A stretch of 64,000 bases of DNA from Pontibacter vulgaris (GTDB lineage: Bacteria > Bacteroidota > Bacteroidia > Cytophagales > Hymenobacteraceae): assembly GCF_022758145.1 (NCBI RefSeq), contig NZ_JAJVDH010000005.1, forward strand, positions 372,001-436,000, read 5' to 3'. Shown one piece after another: positions 9,236 to 18,631 of this stretch. The notes beneath the pieces are model-generated. The model saw only the letters and a list, made by a program, of their open reading frames with translations, searched no databases and was not told the DNA's origin. Each line of letters starts with the position of its first letter. Within the stretch, counting starts at the first letter, position 1. The position numbers and the translations under genes are program-made.

Positions 9236-9387
9236 AGTAGTGCGGTGTCTGAAGCTAGTACTACAGTTGCGCATAGCAGGTTATAAAGTATAGATATTAA
9301 TCATTTCGTTCCTTCTTAATTTCAATTTTATCGTAAATAAGTTTTAATAATTATCCTTTCTTGTTTAAACTTTGATGAGTGTTAGTG

Positions 9388-11742
9388 ATGCAAAAGGCAC
9401 TGCTATTGGTTTTTTTTGTCTTGCTGGCAATGCCTTTTGGTATGGCTAATAGGCTGCAATCTGATAGGTATCAGTTAGCAGGGGTAGTAAATAATGCTGC
9501 CGGGGAGCCAATGGCAGGGGCCTATCTTGTAATTAAGCCTGGCAATAAAACTGTAATTACGGATGAGAAGGGCCATTTTAGCATTAAGCTGCAAGCGGGC
9601 AGGTACCAGTTGGAATGCCAGTACCTGAGTATGGAACGGTATACTAAAGAATTGCGACTGAATGAGAATACCCATCTGGCAATTACTTTAAAACCCCGGA
9701 ACCTAAGCCTGAAACAGGTCGAGATTACAGCCAATCAGACCATGGATGTTAATGCTGTAAACATGGGGAGTACGTTTATGGATGTTAAGCTGCTTACTAA
9801 AATGCCTGCTTTACTCGGTGAAGTAGATGTAATCCGTTCGGTTTCCAGTTTGCCGGGCGTTGTAAATGCAGGGGAAGGAACAGCAGGTTTTTATGTAAGA
9901 GGTGGCAGTGCAGACCAGAATCTTATTTTGCTGGATGATGTACCAGTTTTTAATTCATCTCATTTGTTCGGCTTTTTTTCTGTTTACAACCCCGATGTAC
10001 TAAAGAGTTATACTTTACACCGAAGTGGCATTTCAGCAAAGTATGGAAGTCGGATATCATCCATACTTGATGTAAGGCTACGCGAAGGCAATGGAGAAAA
10101 AATGCAGTACTTCGCTGGCATTTCTCCGGTGTCGGCAAGAATAGGGCTGGAGGGGCCAATAGGTGCCAAAACTACCATTATAGTATCAGCCCGCGGCGCG
10201 TACCCTAAATACCTGATGCAGCTCTTTGATAGTGAAAATATAAAGAAAAGCTCCGCCCATTTTTATGATGGAAATGTAAAAATCAACTATAATCTGAATA
10301 AAAATAATAGTCTGTCGCTTTCTACTTACTATAGCGCAGATGGCTTTAAATTTCCTTATGATACAACTTACAGTTGGTCAAACAAGCTAGGCAGCCTGAG
10401 GTGGGACCATATTTTCAGCGCCAGAATGAGCGGCTCGCTTTCGGTTGCCAAAAGTATCTACGACAATAACATAGAAGGTATTGCAACCGGCGAGGAGTTT
10501 AACCTAAGTTCAGGAATAGATTTTTCACAGCTTAAAGCCGAGTTAGGTTATTTTGGCATAAAGGGCCATACTATAGATTTTGGCGGAGGTGTGGCAAACT
10601 ATAACATTCAGCCTGGAAAGCTGCGTCCTTATGGCACATCCAGCTTAAACCCTTTAACCCTGCAACGCGACAAAGGGTCAGAGTATTACGGCTACCTTAA
10701 TGATGAAATAACCATCAGCGATAAGCTGTCGTTGGCGGTGGGCTTACGATACACGCATTATGTTAAAAAAGGACCAAACGATGTTTATATTTACGAAGCA
10801 GGCATACCCAAACGCGAAACTTCTATTATAGATACGGTTACTTACGCCGATGGCAAAACAGTACAAACCTACCAAGGGCTTGAGCCCAGAGCCTCGTTAA
10901 AGTATTCACTCGGTGCCAATAGCTCTTTAAAAGCGGGGTATAGCCGCACAAGGCAATATATTCAATTAATAACCAATACGGCAGCCATAACACCGGTAGA
11001 TGTCTGGAAACTTTCTGATGCTTATATCAAGCCTCAGGTAGCCGACCAGGTGGCACTTGGTTACTTCCACCTTCTGCCGGATAACAGATATGAGTTTAGC
11101 CTGGAGCTATACTATAAAATGCTCCGGAACCAGGTAGATTATAAAGATGGTGCGGTTATACTTTTAAATAAGTCGCTGGAAGCAGATTTGCTTTATGGCA
11201 ATGGCAAGGCTTACGGGGCCGAATGGCTTGTGAAGAAAAATACAGGCCGCCTTACCGGATGGCTCAGCTTTACTTACTCCAGGTCGTACCGCACCATTAA
11301 AGGTAACTCAGAAGAAGAAACCATAAACCACGGCGATAAATATCCATCCAATTATGATAAGCCGGTTAACCTGAACATTTTCACCGATTATCAGCTAACA
11401 CCTTCCTGGACCTTGTCTGCCAATTTTAACTATACTACCGGCAGGCCAATTACAGCCGCAGATTCCTGGTTCAGGTACTACGGCTTTACTTTTTCGAACT
11501 ATTACGGCCGCAACCAGGAACGCATGCCCGATTACCACCGCCTGGACATTTCGTTTAACCACGACTTCAGGAAAAAGAAATTAACAGAATCAAGCGGAAG
11601 TATATCTGTTTACAACCTGTACGCCCGCAAAAATGCTTATTCCACTTTATTCAGGCATTATTACGGCAGTCCTCCGGGGGCATATAAGCTGGCTATAATT
11701 GGTATACCTATTCCTTCCGTCAACTATAACATTAAATTCTGA
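9388..11742 (+). CDS. TonB-dependent receptor with carboxypeptidase-like regulatory domain
   Basis: The 784-aa outer membrane receptor has a signal peptide (MQKALLLVFFVLLAMPFGMA), a CarboxypepD_reg-like beta-sandwich (about residues 30-110), a plug domain (about 125-220, containing GFYVRGGSADQNLILLDDVPVF) and a beta-barrel ending in NYNIKF with a terminal aromatic residue. It takes up an unknown substrate with energy from TonB. The GTG at 9379 and ATG at 9388 are in frame; the ATG gives the cleaner signal peptide. A DUF4249 lipoprotein gene starts 5 bp after the stop, an arrangement common in Bacteroidetes, so the two probably form one uptake unit. Confidence 0.9.
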   Translation: MQKALLLVFFVLLAMPFGMANRLQSDRYQLAGVVNNAAGEPMAGAYLVIKPGNKTVITDEKGHFSIKLQAGRYQLECQYLSMERYTKELRLNENTHLAITLKPRNLSLKQVEITANQTMDVNAVNMGSTFMDVKLLTKMPALLGEVDVIRSVSSLPGVVNAGEGTAGFYVRGGSADQNLILLDDVPVFNSSHLFGFFSVYNPDVLKSYTLHRSGISAKYGSRISSILDVRLREGNGEKMQYFAGISPVSARIGLEGPIGAKTTIIVSARGAYPKYLMQLFDSENIKKSSAHFYDGNVKINYNLNKNNSLSLSTYYSADGFKFPYDTTYSWSNKLGSLRWDHIFSARMSGSLSVAKSIYDNNIEGIATGEEFNLSSGIDFSQLKAELGYFGIKGHTIDFGGGVANYNIQPGKLRPYGTSSLNPLTLQRDKGSEYYGYLNDEITISDKLSLAVGLRYTHYVKKGPNDVYIYEAGIPKRETSIIDTVTYADGKTVQTYQGLEPRASLKYSLGANSSLKAGYSRTRQYIQLITNTAAITPVDVWKLSDAYIKPQVADQVALGYFHLLPDNRYEFSLELYYKMLRNQVDYKDGAVILLNKSLEADLLYGNGKAYGAEWLVKKNTGRLTGWLSFTYSRSYRTIKGNSEEETINHGDKYPSNYDKPVNLNIFTDYQLTPSWTLSANFNYTTGRPITAADSWFRYYGFTFSNYYGRNQERMPDYHRLDISFNHDFRKKKLTESSGSISVYNLYARKNAYSTLFRHYYGSPPGAYKLAIIGIPIPSVNYNIKF

Positions 11743-11747
11743 AGGCG

Positions 11748-12785
11748 ATGAAATTATTACCGTTTCTGCTTCTTATGCTGGTGCTGGCCGCGTGCATCGA
11801 CCCGATTGACTTTAAGCCTGAAGATCAATCGGAGCACCTGGTAGTTGAGGCGAAATTAACCAATTTGCCAGGCACTAGCTACGTACGGCTAATGTATGCA
11901 CAGCCATTTAGTTACCCTTATAATAAATTTGAGGAGAAAGCCATTATTGTGATAACCAGCCAGGAGGGCGAGCAGTTTGAGTATGCGTATAGTGGCGGAA
12001 ACGGTTATTATTACCCTATAAGCGATGCAGTAGGTTTGGTAGGCCATACGTATACTTTGCATGTTACTGTTAATGAGAGGCAATACCAGTCCAGAGCTGT
12101 AACTATAAAGCAGCCAGTAGCTATAGACTCGTTGTATGTTGAATTTGGGCGCGAGAGCGTAATTGTAGAAGGCAGAAAGTATAAGGAACAACTACCCGGC
12201 TACCAGATGAAAGTTGATTATACAGACCCCGCCGGCGAAAATAACTTTTACCGCTGGTCTTTCTTTTCGCAGTACCAGGTGCTTACCCAACCTCAGGATT
12301 TTATTGAAATGCGGTGCAGAGGCTGCCCCAGGCCGGCTCCGAAACCTTGCTGTTCGCATTGCTGGATCAGCGAGCGCGTAGATAAATTTGCAGTAGTAAC
12401 CGACAGGCTGACCAACGGCAAAAAAGTGATAAACCAGAAGGTGTTTTTTGTGCCGTTTGATCGCTATATGCACATAAGGTATAAGCTGAAAGTATACCAA
12501 CACACGATATCCGAGGAGGCCTATGAATTTTTCAGGGTGATGGAGCAGCAAAGTGGCAGCACAGGTACTGTATTTGATCCGCCTCCTGCTGAAATAAAAG
12601 GAAATCTGTTTAATATAAACGATGAAAATGAGCGTGTAATTGGCTTTTTCGATGCCTCTGCTGCCAGTATGAAAGAAATCGTGATCAACAGGTCGGATAT
12701 CTATTTCAGTTTCGGGCACCTGGTCTATCCGGATGATTGCAGACTCATGAAAGGTGCTACCGATATCAGGCCCTCAGATTGGTAA
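11748..12785 (+). CDS. DUF4249 lipoprotein partner of the TonB receptor
   Basis: The 345-aa product starts MKLLPFLLLMLVLAACIDPIDF, with a lipobox (LAAC) and mature N-terminal Cys16. The mature protein matches DUF4249, a family of predicted outer-membrane-associated lipoproteins encoded beside TonB receptors in Bacteroidetes. The hydrophobic lipid-modified N-terminus and the 5-bp gap to the receptor support a joint role in binding the ligand at the cell surface. An unusual Cys-rich stretch (RCRGCPRPAPKPCCSHCW, about residues 187-204) has six Cys in 18 residues and could be a disulfide knot or metal site. Confidence 0.85.
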   Translation: MKLLPFLLLMLVLAACIDPIDFKPEDQSEHLVVEAKLTNLPGTSYVRLMYAQPFSYPYNKFEEKAIIVITSQEGEQFEYAYSGGNGYYYPISDAVGLVGHTYTLHVTVNERQYQSRAVTIKQPVAIDSLYVEFGRESVIVEGRKYKEQLPGYQMKVDYTDPAGENNFYRWSFFSQYQVLTQPQDFIEMRCRGCPRPAPKPCCSHCWISERVDKFAVVTDRLTNGKKVINQKVFFVPFDRYMHIRYKLKVYQHTISEEAYEFFRVMEQQSGSTGTVFDPPPAEIKGNLFNINDENERVIGFFDASAASMKEIVINRSDIYFSFGHLVYPDDCRLMKGATDIRPSDW

Positions 12786-12927
12786 GTGGCATTTCAAGCT
12801 CTCAAAAATCGGATTATCTCGTTCATCTCTGTTATTTTTAAGGCTTATCCGATGTTGGTACTATACTGTCTGCTGCATTATTTGCCGGCTTTTTATACAT
12901 TAGCTTCAGAATCAAAAATTAGAAAGT

Positions 12928-13269
12928 ATGCTAACGATATACCATAATAAAATGTGCAGCAAGAGCCGCCAAACGCTCGACCTGTTGCAGCAAACTGGTG
13001 AGCAAGTGCAGGTAGTGGAATACCTGAAACAGCCACCTACCGCCGACGAACTGAAAGTTATACTTGCCAAGCTCAATCTGAAGCCTCAGGAAGTTATCCG
13101 GAAGGGGGAGAAGCTTTACAAAGAGCAGTTTGAAGGCAAAGAATATTCGGATGATGAATGGATCAATATAATGGCGGCGAACCCGGTACTGATAGAAAGG
13201 CCGATAGTTGTAAAAGGCGATAAAGCCGTTATTGGCAGGCCTATTGAAAATGTGCAGGCCATACTATAA
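12928..13269 (+). CDS. arsC: ArsC/Spx-family arsenate reductase-like protein
   Basis: The 113-aa thioredoxin-fold protein has the ArsC-family catalytic Cys in HNKMCSKSRQTLDLL (Cys10) and the C-terminal IERPIVVKGDKAVIGRP motif holding the conserved Arg that binds the oxyanion. Classical members reduce arsenate with glutaredoxin and glutathione; YfgD/YffB-type relatives have uncertain roles. It lies 15 kb from the arsenic block and shows no ArsR-type operator, so it may be a general thiol oxidoreductase. Family assignment is firm and substrate less so. Confidence 0.8.
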   Translation: MLTIYHNKMCSKSRQTLDLLQQTGEQVQVVEYLKQPPTADELKVILAKLNLKPQEVIRKGEKLYKEQFEGKEYSDDEWINIMAANPVLIERPIVVKGDKAVIGRPIENVQAIL

Positions 13270-13272
13270 AAT

Positions 13273-13312
13273 AAAAAACAGCCACTGCTAAAGTATAGCA
13301 GTGGCTGTTTTT
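13273..13312. terminator. Bidirectional terminator between convergent genes
   Basis: Perfect 18-bp arms (13273-13290, 13295-13312) with a 4-nt loop and A/T runs at both ends serve the ArsC-like gene (plus) and the small gene at 13353-13598 (minus). Confidence 0.85.
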
Positions 13313-13352
13313 TTAATGTTAAGTTTGCCGCTCGGCAAACTATAGGTTAAGC

Positions 13353-13598
13353 TTATTTTGCCGCTGCCGTTATGGCCTGCACCAGTTCCTCATCGGAGGC
13401 TTTTTGCTGCCAGTTGCTATCGAGTTCAAGACGTACGGTCTGGGCGCCGCCGCTAGGTGTGCAAACTACAGTTACTTTTCCGTTATCGTCATCTGTAAGT
13501 TCGGCTGCTTTCTCGGCAGTGTCGTCGCTTAATCCGCCATAAGCCTGCACGCAGGTCCAGGTGGTATTTTCGTTATCGGTTACTTCGCGTTGTGTCAT
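13353..13598 (-). CDS. Small acidic hypothetical protein
   Basis: The 81-aa product starts MTQREVTDNENTTWTCVQAY and contains two Cys (in TWTCVQAY and VTVVCTPSG) and a C-terminal helix (DEELVQAITAAAK). It lacks a signal peptide and membrane segments. It is not recognised as a named family. A hairpin at 13322-13341 and the bidirectional terminator follow it, supporting a real short gene. Confidence 0.6.
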   Translation of the reverse strand: MTQREVTDNENTTWTCVQAYGGLSDDTAEKAAELTDDDNGKVTVVCTPSGGAQTVRLELDSNWQQKASDEELVQAITAAAK

Positions 13599-13683
13599 GG
13601 TTTTAAAGTCAGGTGCTTTTTAACGGATTCTGGCAACAGCGGTTGGTGATGGTTTATACTTTGTGTTGCCACAACTGCTGCAT

Positions 13684-13717
13684 AAAAAGGCCGGAAGCTG
13701 CTGCCTCCGGCCTTTTT
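13684..13717 (-). terminator. Intrinsic terminator of the M28 peptidase gene
   Basis: Arms 13684-13695 and 13706-13717 form a perfect 12-bp GC-rich stem flanked by A5/T5, 30 bp after the stop codon at 13747. Confidence 0.8.
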
Positions 13718-13746
13718 ATACTTGCTGTATACTTGCTTAAAGTAAC

Positions 13747-15417
13747 TTACTTAGCTGAGCTTTGCTGCATGGTTGCTGGCTGACCGAATCGAGAACCGAA
13801 AAAGTCACCTTGTTTCCAGGTTGGCCTTTCCGGATTCTGGGCGATCTGGTAACCGATCAGGAAATTAAGCTGCACATATTTCTTGCCTGCTTCAAAATCA
13901 AAAGTGTCGTTCAGTTCGTCCTGCGGTTTGTGGTAATGTACCTCGCGCCACTTCTGTACATATTCGCTCAGGTTGTTTTTGCCATCAGCGGTTTTATTGC
14001 CATACTTAATGTGCAGCGCCGGAATGCCTTGTACCACAAAGCTATACTGGTCGCTACGGATAAAGCGGTTTTGCTCCGGTTCCGGGTCAGATTCTACATC
14101 TAAATTAAAGTAACGGCTGGCACCGGCCACTACCTGCTCTAACGAAGAATGGTTTGCTCCCAAGGGCACTACAGCCAGCAAAGGCGCAATTATAGTTGGC
14201 ATATCGGTGTTGATATCGGCTACAATTTTCTCCTTTGGTACAGTCGGGTACTTCGCAAAGTATGCTGAGCCCAGTAAGCCCATTTCTTCGGCAGTAACCA
14301 TCACCAGCAGCACCGATCTTTTTGGCTTTGCTTTAACCTTTGAATAGATGTTGGCAATTTCAAGTATACTGGCCACGCCCGAAGCGTTGTCGTGCGCGCC
14401 GTTATAAATAGAATCGCCGTTTACTGGTGTACCAATGCCAACGTGGTCGAGGTGTGCACTGTGCACTACGTATTCATCCTTTAGCTTTGCATCCGAGCCT
14501 TCTATCTTACCCACCACGTTATAACTTTCGATGTTCTTATATGATGAAGTATAGCTCGCTTTAACAGAAACAGGCAGTGTCGCCGAAGCAGGAACCCCGG
14601 CCTTTAAAGAAGCTGCAGTTTTTTCGGCATCGAGCCCGGCTGTTTTAAAGAAGGCAAGTGTGGTTTCTGCATTCACATTGGCGAGTAAACGGATCTGATC
14701 GGTTACAAAATTTCTGGATACTGCCACCTTTCCATCAGCGCCCATAATGCTGTTCACGCCTTTCTGCAGGTTCGGAACACCGGCTTTGGGATTGGTAGTA
14801 CCCACAATAACGCCTACTGCACCATGGCTGGCTGCATTTTTAAGTATAGTATGCATATCCATACTATAGGCAGCAACCGTGCCGGGGAAGCTGGCAGGTG
14901 TGCCACGAAGTATAACCACGATCTTGCCTTTGGCATCAATCGAGGCATAATCATCATAGTTAAGATCAGGTGCTGTAATACCGTAGCCGGCAAATACAAG
15001 CGGAGCCTCTACGCTAACCTGCTGCTCTTCGGCGCTTGGGTAAATAGCGAAATCCTTTCCGTGCTCGAGTGCCATCGGGCCATTCTTGCTGGTAGCAACC
15101 AGAGAGGCATCATTGCCTGTATAAGCCTTCCGGATGCGAACCGTTTGCAGATAACTGCCGTTTTCGCCACCCGGCTGAACGCCTGCCTTTTTATACTTTG
15201 CAATTACATAATCCACAGCCATCTGGTAGCCTTCGGTGCCAGGCATGCGGCCCTTCAGCTTGTCGTCGGCGAGGTAGCTGATGTGTTCTTTTATTGCTGC
15301 GGGCTCAACTTTTTTCATAGCTTTCGCCACTTTACGGCTTACCTCCGGCGCCTGTGCAAAGGCAGTCTGGGCAATAAACAAGCCCCCTAAGCAAAGCAGG
15401 GTTGATATTGATCTCAT
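13747..15417 (-). CDS. Secreted M28-family peptidase with PA domain
   Basis: The 556-aa protein begins with a signal peptide (MRSISTLLCLGGLFIAQTAFA) and is probably periplasmic. A protease-associated domain (about residues 120-260) is inserted before the catalytic domain. The M28 metal ligands appear in order: HSAHLDHVG, YNGAHDNASGVA and TAEEMGLLGS, with later metal-site Asp (DINTDMP) and His (PALHIKYG). Such enzymes are bi-zinc aminopeptidases for peptide scavenging. It stands alone, preceded by the STAS gene on the same strand with a 141-bp gap. Confidence 0.9.
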   Translation of the reverse strand: MRSISTLLCLGGLFIAQTAFAQAPEVSRKVAKAMKKVEPAAIKEHISYLADDKLKGRMPGTEGYQMAVDYVIAKYKKAGVQPGGENGSYLQTVRIRKAYTGNDASLVATSKNGPMALEHGKDFAIYPSAEEQQVSVEAPLVFAGYGITAPDLNYDDYASIDAKGKIVVILRGTPASFPGTVAAYSMDMHTILKNAASHGAVGVIVGTTNPKAGVPNLQKGVNSIMGADGKVAVSRNFVTDQIRLLANVNAETTLAFFKTAGLDAEKTAASLKAGVPASATLPVSVKASYTSSYKNIESYNVVGKIEGSDAKLKDEYVVHSAHLDHVGIGTPVNGDSIYNGAHDNASGVASILEIANIYSKVKAKPKRSVLLVMVTAEEMGLLGSAYFAKYPTVPKEKIVADINTDMPTIIAPLLAVVPLGANHSSLEQVVAGASRYFNLDVESDPEPEQNRFIRSDQYSFVVQGIPALHIKYGNKTADGKNNLSEYVQKWREVHYHKPQDELNDTFDFEAGKKYVQLNFLIGYQIAQNPERPTWKQGDFFGSRFGQPATMQQSSAK

Positions 15418-15558
15418 AAAATCTGGTTAGGGTTAGAACATCAAATATAAGCGATACTTTGGTTTTTCAAGGGCTAACAACACTTATTATGGAAGAGCCA
15501 GGTAACGTAAGTATGGAATGCCCTGGCTTATTCTTTAAACTGAAATATAGAATTGCAT

Positions 15559-15906
15559 TTAATCTACGGTTTTAGCAAGAGCCTGCTCTTTGGTATCTGT
15601 AATGGTCATAACATTGTGGAGGCCTACAATTTCGAAAACGTTCTGGATTTTAGCGTTGAGCGCATACAGGATAAAGGTGATATTTGCCTGCCTGCAGGCC
15701 TGGTAAGCTGCCAGCAAAACGCCTAGTCCGGCTGATGAAATGTAGCTGAGTTCGGTACAATCGATGAGCAGTTTTTTTACGCCGGCGGCAATAGATTCTT
15801 CGATCGCTGTGTCGGCCACAACCGAAGACCCTGCATCCAGTTCCCCGGCCAGGTGCACAATTACGCCTTCCTCAATGTCAGTAATATCTGCAGTAAATCC
15901 TCTCAT
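15559..15906 (-). CDS. STAS-domain anti-sigma factor antagonist
   Basis: The 115-aa cytoplasmic protein is a single STAS domain of the SpoIIAA/RsbV type. The phospho-acceptor loop LSYISSAGLGVLL holds the conserved Ser that partner-switching kinases phosphorylate. These proteins bind anti-sigma kinases and release a sigma factor or other partner under stress. No cognate kinase or phosphatase gene is adjacent, so its partners must lie elsewhere. A short inverted repeat (GCCAGG at 15497-15502, CCTGGC at 15522-15527) may end transcription. Confidence 0.85.
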   Translation of the reverse strand: MRGFTADITDIEEGVIVHLAGELDAGSSVVADTAIEESIAAGVKKLLIDCTELSYISSAGLGVLLAAYQACRQANITFILYALNAKIQNVFEIVGLHNVMTITDTKEQALAKTVD

Positions 15907-16360
15907 TCTTACCTAAGCTTTATTGGCAGTTTAATTGAGAAAACAGGCATACCAGTTCCTGTTTCCTGCTGTATAAGAGGAGCAAACCCACCCTAACGAC
16001 ATATTGAGCCGCACTTTGGCAGCTATTGTATTATTACTGGTTATGTTTAATGTCCGTTTTTAATTAAAAGCTTAAAATATTGAATAAAAATGATAAAATT
16101 AGAAATTCTCTGTATTTTATCTGTGCTCATTCCATTTAAAGGAAAGTATAAAAGTATGAGTTAACGAGCAATGGAGGTAAGTAACGATAGCACTTTGAGG
16201 TATTCACAGGCTGATTTATACTTACTGATGTCCTTAAAAATAGTGCTGTTATTTATGTGGTAAGTAGCTTAACATCTGTTTGTTATAGCCGTTATTCAAG
16301 TGTATGCTTACTGTGTGTTTATGAAAGCATAATTCAGATATTTATAAAAAGGGGGGAATA
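15907..16360. other. Divergent intergenic region of 454 bp
   Basis: AT-rich spacer between the STAS gene (minus) and the YciE-like gene (plus). Apart from the strong GGGGGG ribosome-binding site at its right end, I find no RNA gene, hairpin or convincing small ORF. It presumably holds both promoters. Confidence 0.4.
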
Positions 16361-16855
16361 ATGGCTGAGCTGAAGAATTTAGAAGACCTGCTAAAGCACG
16401 AATTGATGGAATTATGCCTGGTAGAAGATCACCTGATAGAAGTAATGCCCGGAATGGCCGAGCGTGCTAACGACGAGTTACTAAAAATGGAGCTGGAGAA
16501 CCACCTGGAAGAAACAAAAGTACAGCGCGAGCGGCTAAGGAAAATATTCGGGATGATGAACATTGAAATGGATGCCGAATTAATTGCCTCGCCTATTGAA
16601 GGTATGGTGAAACTAAGCCAGGATTTGTTGGCAGAAGATGCTTCGCCGGAAGCCAAAGATGCCGGCTTAATTGCCGCAGCTCAGAAAATTGAACATTACG
16701 AAATTTCGGCTTACGGCACGGCCGCCCATTACGCCGAACGCCTTGGCCACCTTGAGGCAGCCCAATTGCTTCGCGAAACCCTGGACGAAGAAAAAATGGC
16801 TGACACAAAATTAAACGACCTGGCCAAAAATTCCATCAATTTAAAAGCTATGTAG
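16361..16855 (+). CDS. YciE/YciF-like ferritin-like protein (DUF892)
   Basis: The 164-aa all-helical protein starts MAELKNLEDLLKHELMELCLVEDHL and matches the DUF892 family, a four-helix ferritin-like bundle. Acidic and His ligands for a di-iron site are visible in ELCLVEDHL, ENHLEETKVQ, EHYEISAYG and RETLDEE. Members are stress-induced, and metal binding has been shown for some, but the physiological reaction is not established. The start is preceded by AAAAAGGGGGGAAT, an unusually G-rich ribosome-binding site for a Bacteroidetes gene, suggesting strong translation. Confidence 0.85.
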   Translation: MAELKNLEDLLKHELMELCLVEDHLIEVMPGMAERANDELLKMELENHLEETKVQRERLRKIFGMMNIEMDAELIASPIEGMVKLSQDLLAEDASPEAKDAGLIAAAQKIEHYEISAYGTAAHYAERLGHLEAAQLLRETLDEEKMADTKLNDLAKNSINLKAM

Positions 16856-16873
16856 GGTGGAAGTATAAATTTT

Positions 16874-16922
16874 AAGTATAAAAAGAGCGCCGTACAGGTT
16901 TACCGGCGCTCTTTTTATACTT
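16874..16922 (+). terminator. Intrinsic terminator of the YciE-like gene
   Basis: Perfect 19-bp arms (16874-16892, 16904-16922) with an 11-nt loop; the outer stem again contains AAGTATA. Confidence 0.8.
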
Positions 16923-17026
16923 TTTATTAAAGCGGATTTGAAGGGTAGATGAACTGCAAGAATTAGAACAAGAAACAGAAGCAGCCGTTTATTATCCTGA
17001 CAAATCTATACCTGCAATCCTGCCCG

Positions 17027-17566
17027 ATGACCCCGCTACCCCGCAAGCAGTTATTTCATGTAAAAACAGCCTATAAGTTTTTACTTATAGTAGTGTTTGG
17101 TATACTTATTTTCCTGGCTGCAAGGCTGGAGGTTAGCAATGCAGGTGTAGTTGAAGCCGTACTTTTCCTTTACAGTACCTTTAAATCATACTTATACTTT
17201 AAGCAGCTGTTCAATCGGGTAAAGGAAACGGCAAACAGTGAATTCCATTACCTCGAAATTTTTAAATTCATCGCTCTGAATACACTGCTCTTCATTATTT
17301 CCTATGCCATAGATTATATATGCCTGTATGAAATTGATAGCAGCTCTTTTGCCGGAATAAGCCAGCAGGGCATGTTTGTGTCGCGTTTAATAACCTTTTT
17401 CTACTTCAGTGTGGCTACCTTTTCTACGGCTGGTTATGGCGATATTACGCCAAGCAGTACTACAGCACAGTTGCTCACTTCAGCGGAGATGCTATTAGCC
17501 TGGGGGCTTACTATTTTGGTAGTGGCAAACTTTAGCCACATACGGGAGTCTATTAAAAATTCATGA
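17027..17566 (+). CDS. Two-pore-domain-type potassium channel subunit (Ion_trans_2)
   Basis: The 179-aa membrane protein has hydrophobic segments near residues 15-33, 42-58, 80-105 and 150-172 and one pore loop with the filter TFSTAGYGDITPSS. Canonical K+ filters read TVGYG; here Ala replaces Val, a tolerated change. It lacks an RCK or cyclic-nucleotide domain, so it is probably a simple homotetrameric K+ channel. Its stop codon directly abuts that of the cyanophycinase gene on the opposite strand; the two CDS meet tail to tail with a 6-bp overlap. Confidence 0.8.
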   Translation: MTPLPRKQLFHVKTAYKFLLIVVFGILIFLAARLEVSNAGVVEAVLFLYSTFKSYLYFKQLFNRVKETANSEFHYLEIFKFIALNTLLFIISYAIDYICLYEIDSSSFAGISQQGMFVSRLITFFYFSVATFSTAGYGDITPSSTTAQLLTSAEMLLAWGLTILVVANFSHIRESIKNS

Positions 17567-18439
17567 GGTTGTGGGTTCAAGTTCAGTAGTAAGGAATTTG
17601 CCTTTATTGAGGAGGTACGCTTTGCCGCGGGGCAGCACATGCATGATCAGGTTTTCGAGGCAAATTGCTTCATCCGGGGCAATTTCTTCATAGTTGTTTA
17701 GGGTAAGTTTACGGCCATCAATAATAATGACCAGCGCCGAGCCTATCGTTTCAATAATATTACCCTGCGTGATCAGGATACCGGTGTCTTCGCCTAACCC
17801 GATACCGATGTGGGTAGGATTGGCAGCAATTGCTTCTGTTAGGCGTGGTATGCGGCGGCGGTTTACGAAATGGGTATCAATGATGATCTGCTGTATCAGG
17901 CCCATACCTTCGCCTATTCGCACTGTGCCTTTTACCAAGGGGTTCAGCTCTTTTGCTCCCTCTATCATTATAGCAGACAGGGCCATCGCTCCGGCACTGG
18001 TACCAGATACCAGAAATTTTTCTTCGTACAGGTAACGGTTTTTAAGCAGGGTTAACGCTTCCGATCCCATAAAAGCATCAGCAATACGCTTTTGGTCTCC
18101 GCCTGTAAACATAACTGCATTTGCTTCCTGCAGCCTTTTCAGGTTCTCGTGGCGGTTGGCATCTGTGGCATTTTGAATATGCATTACGCCTACATTTTCA
18201 CAGCCCAACAGCAAAAAAGCATCTACATAGGCTTTGCCCATTTCTTCAGGTATATGCGAAGCAGTCGTAATCACTTCAATGCGCGTGCCCAGGCCGTAAA
18301 GTTCGTCATGTATGCGTTTCAGGATTCCATGCTCGAAAAACCGGATGCTGGCCCGCAGGTTTTCATCTGCCGGCATGGGTACAGAGCCTTTGTCTTCGTG
18401 GCCGCCAATAGCTACTATTTTTCCTTTTGGTACTTGCAT
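17561..18439 (-). CDS. cphB: Cyanophycinase (peptidase S51)
   Basis: From the ATG at 18439 the protein is 292 aa and starts MQVPKGKIVAIGGHEDKG, the usual N-terminus of the family. The nucleophilic Ser is in VSGTSAGAMALS, and FTGGDQKRI and DTHFVNRRRIPRL are family motifs. Cyanophycinase cleaves the Asp-Arg storage polymer cyanophycin into dipeptides. A longer frame opens at 18514 and would add a hydrophobic stretch (TIVIILSLYFLYFV); homologue length favours 18439, but a membrane-anchored form is possible. No cyanophycin synthetase is in the window, so it may act on imported polymer. Confidence 0.85.
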   Translation of the reverse strand: MQVPKGKIVAIGGHEDKGSVPMPADENLRASIRFFEHGILKRIHDELYGLGTRIEVITTASHIPEEMGKAYVDAFLLLGCENVGVMHIQNATDANRHENLKRLQEANAVMFTGGDQKRIADAFMGSEALTLLKNRYLYEEKFLVSGTSAGAMALSAIMIEGAKELNPLVKGTVRIGEGMGLIQQIIIDTHFVNRRRIPRLTEAIAANPTHIGIGLGEDTGILITQGNIIETIGSALVIIIDGRKLTLNNYEEIAPDEAICLENLIMHVLPRGKAYLLNKGKFLTTELEPTTS

Positions 18440-18631
18440 AAACCCAAGTGTTGGTATTCTTCCTTTAACGAAGTATAAAAAGTAAAGTGAAAGTATAATC
18501 ACTATAGTGTGCATTATTTTAACATATTATAAATTGAAATAGTTATACTATAGTTTGGTTCATCCGTAAGAATTCTGAAAATACATATACTGTAGAGGTT
18601 GAGCTGATTAGAATATCTGAACCAGGTAAAT

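Noticed and set aside
12192..12719. 175-aa minus-strand ORF inside the DUF4249 gene
   Set aside because: It is antisense to a clear lipoprotein gene and has no recognisable domain.
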